This document shows, piece by piece, positions 57,193 through 64,000 of a stretch of 64,000 nucleotides of DNA. Under the pieces are notes generated by a model. It saw only the letters and a program-made list of their open reading frames with translations, was not told where the DNA came from and ran no database searches. Made by a program: the position numbers and the translations under genes. Every line of letters starts with the position of its first letter. Position 1 is the first letter of the stretch. Source of the DNA: Phoronis australis. Taxonomy: Eukaryota; Phoronida; Phoronidae. Location of the stretch: NCBI GenBank assembly GCA_002633005.1, contig NMRA01000436.1, positions 37,145 to 101,144 of the forward strand, given 5' to 3'.

Positions 57193-59154
57193 ATGTCATC
57201 AGTGGAAGACGTTGATCACTTTACAGCATTTATGCAGCGGCGAAAAGTTGCAATGTTGTAAGTTATAAAGACTTAGAGAACAAGTTTGACATTTTGTTTT
57301 CTAACCACTTTAGTCTCATGTAATATGCGTATGTCTCGAACATCAAATCCATGTCCGATTTTTCCCACCCTGTCAAAACCTACTTGCGAATACTATGAGC
57401 GGCCAAATAGATTTCACTTCTCCGAATGCCAAAAGCGTGCAGGAACTATCATGTCTACTAATTGTGACGCTGACTGGATTTTGTTTCTGGTGAATGATGC
57501 TCGTTTCTGCCTTGTTCTTAAGTTATTGCGGTTTAGTGCTCCATTCCAGCTTCTGTGCAGGCTGCGGTCGTGACCTCAAACTCTTGGCCTGGGATCTACA
57601 TTCCATTTTCTACTATGTTGGGCAGTGACGTATATGTGGATAGGTTGCATTCCCACAAAATGTTGAGCACGAATAGACTGATGAGAACTTTCATACTGTC
57701 ACATTCGTTATCTCAGTCACAATTTGATGCTAAGGCTTTTACTCGATGGGTGGGTGACTAGTTCCCAGCAATGCTGCATAGCAATACACTATTTTTGTCC
57801 ATCAAAAGCACTTACACTTTGGAGAAACTTTCATCAAATTTTCGTTTCTGTGACGGATCGAAGCACGATTCTTCAAAATGTTATGAGCACGGTGTACATG
57901 TAGCTCCTGAACTGCGCGGCTTGCTCCACCGTGCACTGCCATACCCGTATCCGATGCACGAACTTGTGCCATTTCTAGGCGATCGTAGGGTGTAAGTTTT
58001 GGAAACGACATAACTGAAATGTCAGTCCGATTGCTATTACTGCATCCTCCGCACACGCACCTTATCATAGTGGTTGTCTGTGGAAGTTCTCAACTCTTAG
58101 ACCACGCCCGCTCATGACTGGTGTAGCGCATTAGCAGGGGCTTTAGATATCTCTCTTGATGTTGTTTGGCCAACAGACCAGCGGGTTGCATGCGTATAAT
58201 AATAATAATAGGCCTACCGTAATGTGCTTGACAAAGCTTCATGTATGATATACGCTAATACGGTAGAAAGGTTTAGGAATACGGTTAGGCATACGGTTAG
58301 GAATACGGGAATACGGTTAAACCTGAAGCAGTTTAAAAGATAATATAATATCTGATACAAACTGAAATTCCACATACATCATACTAAAATACAGAAAACT
58401 GCATGTCTGATAACATTATATTCAACTCACGATTAGATAAACACTACTTAGCAGAAACTTGTTGCTAAGGAACAAGTGCTATGAATTAATCAAATAATCA
58501 AAGAACTGAGCAATAGTTGTTTCTAAAAACATTTAATAATCAAGACATAAAGAAACAAAGTTGTCTATTACCAACGCTGGGTATCTGTGACATTTCCGAA
58601 ACAAGCCAACAGCAGCATCTCTTCAAGCATTATGAATTCTATAGTAGCTAACATATTTATAATGAACAAAATACAGGTGGACGAGATAGTTGAGAACAAA
58701 AACCTACAAACGTACTTAAAAGCTACTCCAGTTTACAGAGTAAAGTCGCTGGATTCCAGCAATGAAGCCAAGCCATCGCCAAATATGGTATTGGACAGTC
58801 AAAAGCTAAGTGACTTCAAATGAATAATAACAGATTATTGTTGTTTTCCGAAATGCCTCATCCCCAACTTGGCCAGTTTCCCAGAATTAAAGTGACATAA
58901 TTGCTAGCAAAACAAAAGCACAGTGGCTATTATAAACATCTCACAAGTGGTCAAAGACCTATGTGAATTATGTCCTAAGCACTATGGGAGGCTACACATT
59001 TTATTAAACATTTAATTAATTATACAACATTCACTAAAAATTACACAACAGTTGCTTCTAATTAGTTAAATTATCTACGCCATCAGCAATGTTACCAATA
59101 TAGGGTGTAGAACAACACAATGGCGGAGACCGGACTTCCACTGATGACGTCACA
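57193..59154. mobile_element. Possible 2-kb relative of the second THAP transposon family
   Basis: TGATGTCATCAGTGGAAGAC at 57193 is mirrored by TCCACTGATGACGTCA ending near 59154. Reading on minus from the right end, GTGGAAGTCCGGTCTCCGCC matches the end of the 54567-55161 element. A THAP fragment lies on minus at 57815-58070. The borders are less certain than for the smaller copy, since only about 20 bp of inverted repeat is visible. Confidence 0.5.
57815..58070 (-). pseudogene. THAP-domain fragment (minus strand)
   Basis: From 58068 on minus, MIRCVCGGCSNSNRTDISVM and SFPK give the N-terminal C2 part of a THAP module. After a shift, a second frame gives CS, a stop, then HFEESCFDPSQKRKFDESF, the C-terminal CH part. 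A frameshift and an in-frame stop make it non-functional. It is the same subfamily as 54630-54846. Confidence 0.7.
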
Positions 59155-59900
59155 TACGTTTCCAATTTCTGCTTGTATTTCTTGATTACAAGTACACTAA
59201 CTGAACAAGAAATACTTAAAATATCATTCCAAAATAGTTGGTAACGGAAATCAAGCATCTAAGACCATGGTGTGAAGGTTTGGAAGTACCAAAAATCACT
59301 TCTCACTCACCTGAGTAAGGGAAAACCTGAGAACAATTCTACATAAAACATAGTGATCTAAAACCAAACGTGCGCTTCTTGGACCAAACATGGATTTGGC
59401 CAAGAAGCCACCCCAGTGACCAAGAAGTCCTCTCAGCGCCTAAGAACCTCAACAAAAGTTTAGGCTGATGAAAGCAACACCTAACCGGAAGATATTTCTG
59501 GAATAAATGGTAAATAAAGGTAGACTATTTCGCAGAAGCACTAGCCTATATAAATGGTTTCTTTTGAACCCACTTTCTTGTAAATCGGTGGGTATTTTAT
59601 GTTCCATTGGCATTCCCCTCAAAAAATTGCCACACCAACTCAAATAACCAATGTTAACTACTACCATTCCAAATCAGGGCCTTGTGCTATCAAGGACCGT
59701 GCGTCTTGTATTTGCTATGACGGTTTTTTCATGAATTTTCAGTTGCAAGTAGTTCGCCAATGTGATTTATGAAGATAGAAGTTCAGTTTAAATGTGAAGT
59801 GTAATCACGTTTACGTCGACATCACTCATTTCTCTCTTCCGTGTACAAAAATGCACCGTCGCCTTCACAATTTCGCTCATTCGATACACACGCAAAATAC

Positions 59901-61280
59901 CGAGAGTGGCGTGGATGAAGTAATATCGCACGAGACATCATTCCGCGTATCGACCGAGACCGAATGTCGAGGTCGATACGCGGAGTAATGTCGGGTGGGA
60001 CATTACTTCATCTACCTCAATCGAGGTACGTTTTCTGCTTATCCCATACGCTACGAATTCCTGTTTCTTTCATTTCCAGCATTGTTCACGTGGCGGATCA
60101 CATCCCATATGTACCTGAGCGTTATGTTGCAAGTTTTCCCTAGTAAAAGAAACAATTTTAAATGTAATTATTAATTGAAAAGAGATAACAATGAAAACAA
60201 CTAACTGTGCATTGAACTTGTATTATTTCCTGAAAATAGTTAAATAACAACATTTGATATTGCAGTTACCGAAGAATCGGCGCCTGAGTTTCAGACGATA
60301 TAGTATTTAGCAGTTGAAAAATGAGGAAGAAGTGTAATATAATTAAGAGTTTTGTACCAAACGTTATGTTTTGGACCTGATTGCATGTTGAGTGTTATTT
60401 ATACTGCTAAAATTGTGTTACTTTAATCTATTTTGAGAGAGCTTTATGACCGAACCGTCTAACGACGTCGAGTCGACAGTACCTTTTGAATTTCCTATGC
60501 GAGAGGTCCGGGATTGCAATACGGATTATGATATCACATGGCCGTGTTGCACTCGGCTTATTCAACGCGTCAATTCTGTGCTGCGTTGTCATGTACATAT
60601 ACACAAAACGTATCGAGAGTGGCGTAGATGAAAAAATATCCCACGAGACATTATTCCGCCTATCGTGTACGCCAATCGAGCTACGTTTTGTATTTATCCC
60701 ATGCGCTTCGAATTCCTTTCTTTCAGATCTTTTAAATACTTCACTCAGTCTGTTCACCTGGCGGATCACATCCTATATGTACATGTATGTACTTGAGCGT
60801 TAGGTTGCACTATTTCTCTAGTAAAAGAAAAAGTTTTAAATGAAACAATTTATTACTTGAAAAGAGATAACGAAGATGAACACACCGGTAACAGCATTGA
60901 ACTTGTAATATCTCCAGAAACGAGTTAAATAACAACAATATTTGATATTGTAGTTACTGAGGAATCCTCGCCTGAGTTGCAGACGATATAATATTTATCA
61001 ATTAAAAACTGAGGCAGAACTGTCATATAAGTAACAGCCCTGTTCCAGATGTTACGATTGGGACCTGATTGCATGTTGAGTGTCAGTTACACTGCTGCAA
61101 CTGTGTTACTTTAAACTATTTTCGGAAAAGTTTGATGATCGAACCGGCTAACGACGTCGAGTCGACCTTGACCTACCTTTTGAACTTTCCATGTCAGGGG
61201 TCACTGATGACGTAGTGCTGGAGGTGAATACGGAAAACATTATTACATGGTCGTATTGCACTAGACTGATTTAACGCATA
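59901..61280 (+). repeat. Tandem duplication, unit about 700 bp
   Basis: Unit 1 (about 59901-60613) and unit 2 (60614-61280) share CGAGAGTGGCGT, GGCGGATCACATCC, AGTAAAAGAAA, GAAAAGAGATAACRA, GACCTGATTGCATGTTGAGTG and TAACGACGTCGAGTCGACC/AG in the same order. Offsets are 687-713 bp. Divergence of roughly 15 percent with indels indicates an old duplication. There is no N between the units, so this is not the assembly artefact seen elsewhere. No protein is conserved. Confidence 0.82.
59911..60015. repeat. Long imperfect hairpin, about 45-bp arms
   Basis: The left arm 59911-59955 and right arm 59971-60015 match at about 38 of 45 positions, perfectly over the inner CCGCGTATCGACC/GGTCGATACGCGG. 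The loop is about 15 bases. In the downstream duplicate (about 60622-60690) only the left arm is recognisable. Confidence 0.8.
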
Positions 61281-62657
61281 AGGGATAAATAACATTAAGT
61301 TTGTGCAAATCTTATTTTGGAATCAGTTGAACTATTTAGAAGATCTTGTCAAACTTTGAGGTTCTGTGGATAGGCCAGTTGCTGATGTCTTGGCAATCGT
61401 TCCTGTGCATCTCTCTTATTTTAGTCAAAAAACGTCTTAAATTTGCCACGTGTGTAAACGTGAAAATCTATGAACGGCTGGTAAACTCTCTAATTGGCTA
61501 ACATAATATATTTAAATGTAATAACTGACACATAGTGTAATGTTAATATATTATATCGTGACCATAGATATAGGCCATATCTATGATGACGACTACTATT
61601 CTCAGTCCGAACCGATGATAAGTTTGTGCGTGCACATCACGTGTGCGTGTGTTACCGTGAACTTTGGACACACACCTTTACGACTGAACGTAACAGTATA
61701 AATGTAGTCTTAGAAACATCACTAAGGACTATAAAAACTGTTACAAAATATATACACGTTCAATAATGGGCCGAAAATGTCCATACTGAAATGCTGAACT
61801 AGCCCCTGCCCGGGTTGAAAGAAATATCGAGAAGATATAAATAGAGCAATGAATATTGTAACGTTTTGAAACACATTGCTCTATTCAAATGCACATGTAA
61901 TATTTTTAGTGACATGAATGACTACTATGACTACTTGAGAGAAACAAAAACAAACAAGGAAGCAAAAAATGTGTTATCACATGACGAAATTGAACTTTTG
62001 CTTCCTAACCTCAAGTGCGCTATTTCGAGCTCACAGTAACCATAAACATTATGTGATTTTTCAACAAGTGGCTGTCGCAAATAATAAAACAGCAAGAGCG
62101 TTGGGAAATGTTGAGTTTATTAATTAACCCCGGTAATTAAAATTATACGGCTGAAACAAGATTTAAATGTGTGCAGTTTTAGTGTTGGGGGGAGGGGGGG
62201 GGGCTCAGATCCAATTTCAAGTGTCAAATAAGGTACACGGCGCAATCGTAACGAAACTATGGATAAGTATAGGCTCTCCCGCGATATACCAGGCGACCGG
62301 CAGTGGCGCTGGACACTACGACTCCGTTTCCGTCGTCTGGGCCACTGAAAACAGGAGCTGATGTTAAGATGTCAATTTTAATGGAAGCCTTAGTGAATCA
62401 CTCTGAAACTCGTAATTCTCTCTTTCTCAAACCTTAACTTAAGACGATTTTCAAAGCAATAGCGTCATTATTGCCAACACAAAAAACGGATTTGGTCTTT
62501 TGGGAAATTGAAGACTATTTTAAATGCAACAAATTTGTAACGAACTGATTGCACAAAATACAAAACATGTAATCAGCATTACAAAACAAGGAGGTTTCAC
62601 GCGCAAATGCTGTGGACCATAAACAAGTAGGTCTGTTAATATCAAATTAGGAGTTAA

Positions 62658-62730
62658 ATCGTGGTGGTGCAGTGGTAAAGCGCGCACTGTCTAGCCAACA
62701 GGTCGTGAGTTCGATGCTGTGGTATTTGCA
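62658..62730 (+). repeat. tRNA-derived SINE-like head, second copy
   Basis: GTGGTGGTGCAGTGGTAAAG (A-box-like) and CAGGTCGTGAGTTCGATGC (B-box-like) have normal tRNA spacing. The 3' half does not close into an acceptor stem, so it is a SINE relic. Confidence 0.58.
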
Positions 62731-62791
62731 GTTTTTCCTATGCTGTGGTATTTGCAGTTTTTCCTATGCTGTGGTATTTGCAGTTTTTCCT
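62714..62791 (+). repeat. 26-bp triplication
   Basis: Three identical copies of a 26-base unit (ATGCTGTGGTATTTGCAGTT plus six) start at 62714, 62740 and 62766. They lie directly after the tRNA-like B box and are absent from the sister copy at 34331-35320, so the event is recent. Confidence 0.92.
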
Positions 62792-62993
62792 ATTTGACAC
62801 CTCCTTCGTGTTTTTTTTCTTGGATAATACTTCGGGAATCAAGAAAAATGCTTGATTTTTAGAGGAAAAACAGAAAAATTTCCTGGGCGACCTCCCCCCA
62901 TTCGGTGCTATGCGCATCTACAATCGTGCTTTGAGCAAATGTTTACAGACAAAATGTTGGCCCCCTTGTGATATCCTAGATCTGCCACCGACT

Positions 62994-64000
62994 GCCTGAC
63001 GTCACAGTATTTGCCGATCGTCCTTGTGACAACTATAATAAAATGGACGGCAATAGTCTGTAATGTCGAGTTTTCTCGAATATTTATCGAACGAAAACAA
63101 TGGATTGTAGGTTTCAGTAAAATTTATTAGTCAAACAAACCTCTTCTCGTACGTTTTCCATGACAGTGGCATGCAAAATTAAACATTTTTCAAAATTCAT
63201 CGATTAGATTGCCAGCTGGTTACAATTATACCATTCCCAACTTAAACACACTTGTCACAAACTCATTTTACTAATTGACAATCAAGTATGCTCACCCTTA
63301 GCGCATCGATTACAAAATGCCGATGTTATCGATAAAATCTGGTAATTTAGAAGGTGGAAACGTTTTCACGAAGTTCACCCCAGGCCCGGTCAGTATTGAT
63401 GCTACTAGTTAGCCCAGGATACACAGTAAAAACATTTTTCAATCATTTTAACTGAAAGTTTAATAACACCAAATTCGCAAATTCTGACTACAACCGATCA
63501 CCACGGCATCGATAGCTCAGCGAAGCCTAGATCAGAGAGATAAATGATTCATAGATAATCTGAAAAAGTTTCTGAGTAACCCAGCAGCCTTTGCACTCCG
63601 ATGGCATAATCAAGTGCTATTTTTGTCATTTACATGATATTTTAGGAGAAACTCCATAGAGCGATATGTGAAATCGGCTTGGTTATTATATCTAGTTTTC
63701 TACCACGCCATTAAGCATGCGCAAGTCATGCTCAATACGAAACCGCGTGGACTTTGTGAAAACGTGGCCATAATCTCGCAAAATGCCGAATATTGACCGA
63801 CATCATCGGCATTTTCAAATGCGCCCCAAACGAAATTTAGCATGATAGTACGTGTTCTTCAGGACGTAAAATGAGTTCGCGACAACCATGAATTTGTTGG
63901 AAATGACGTAATCACGAGCTCCTGACAACTCAAGTAAGTGGCTACCATTCGGAAAATTTCTATTTCAGCATTCCTGTCTACATACATGGGAAACACACGT
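62994..64000. other. Window end, nothing recognised
   Basis: No ORF over 60 codons, tandem array or inverted repeat was noticed. It may still be intronic to the TGF-beta gene. Confidence 0.4.

Larger units (their letters stand above)
62030..62993. mobile_element. Second copy of the tRNA-like-module element
   Basis: From 62075 to the end it matches the 34331-35320 element: AAACAGCAAGAGCG, TTATTAATTAACCCCGG, TGTGTGCAGTTTTAGTGTTG plus a G run, the tRNA-like head, CAAGAAAAATGCTTGATTTT and GATATCCTAGATC. The right end CCTAGATCTGCCACCGACTG is mutated. The left GGCGGATTT end is missing or replaced before 62075. Confidence 0.68.

Noticed and set aside
63500-63545. tRNA-like string GATAGCTCAGCGAAGC
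   Set aside because: It resembles an A box only. No B box or cloverleaf follows within 60 bases.

Overview
The window is AT-rich metazoan nuclear DNA. It has split genes with GT-AG introns and phase-conserved exons, long introns, many minisatellites, and many short DNA transposons. There are no operons, bacterial genes or CRISPR arrays. The two host genes fit any bilaterian. The repeat types (THAP-domain transposons, hAT-type MITEs, a tRNA-derived SINE module, and a degenerate copy of a multicopy invertebrate protein family) suggest an aquatic invertebrate such as a hemichordate, cephalochordate, echinoderm or mollusc. I cannot name the species. Five isolated single N characters look like scaffold joins, and around four of them the flanking sequence is duplicated, so part of the window is probably unmerged alleles.

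Region 1-20 kb: the plus strand holds the last five coding exons of a kinesin-3-type gene, best matched by memory to KIF28/KLP-6. The exons are 2442-2510, 3219-3341, 9588-9728, 10736-10813 and 18396-18575. All junctions are phase 0 and together they give 196 residues: a C2-like domain followed by a short coiled coil and the stop. The introns are full of repeats: a 24-bp minisatellite, a 47-bp minisatellite split by a 5.4-kb inverted-repeat element, a 2.6-kb CAGGG-ended element and a TTAA-flanked foldback element.

Region 20-44 kb: no host gene is recognisable. This stretch has a repeat carrying CTCF-like motifs, tiny MITEs with a 10-bp target duplication, a cluster of TCATTTACGRGAC motifs, a 2.46-kb inverted-repeat element, a decayed PIN/XPG-like multicopy protein copy, hAT-type MITEs, a 440-bp satellite, and a 1.7-kb THAP transposon with convergent broken ORFs.

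Region 44-64 kb: one strong host exon (44762-45557, plus strand) encodes the signal peptide and N-terminal prodomain of an activin/GDF8/11-class TGF-beta ligand. It ends at a GTAAGT donor. I could not find its next exon, so the remaining 18 kb may be intron 1. That stretch contains MITEs, two more THAP-derived elements, minisatellites and a 700-bp tandem duplication with a long hairpin.

The two host genes show no functional link. The most unusual signals are the transposon-borne CTCF-like motif arrays, the TTTACG motif cluster, the allele-join artefacts (one of which appears to capture a MITE insertion polymorphism), and the long extra N-terminal segment of the TGF-beta proprotein.
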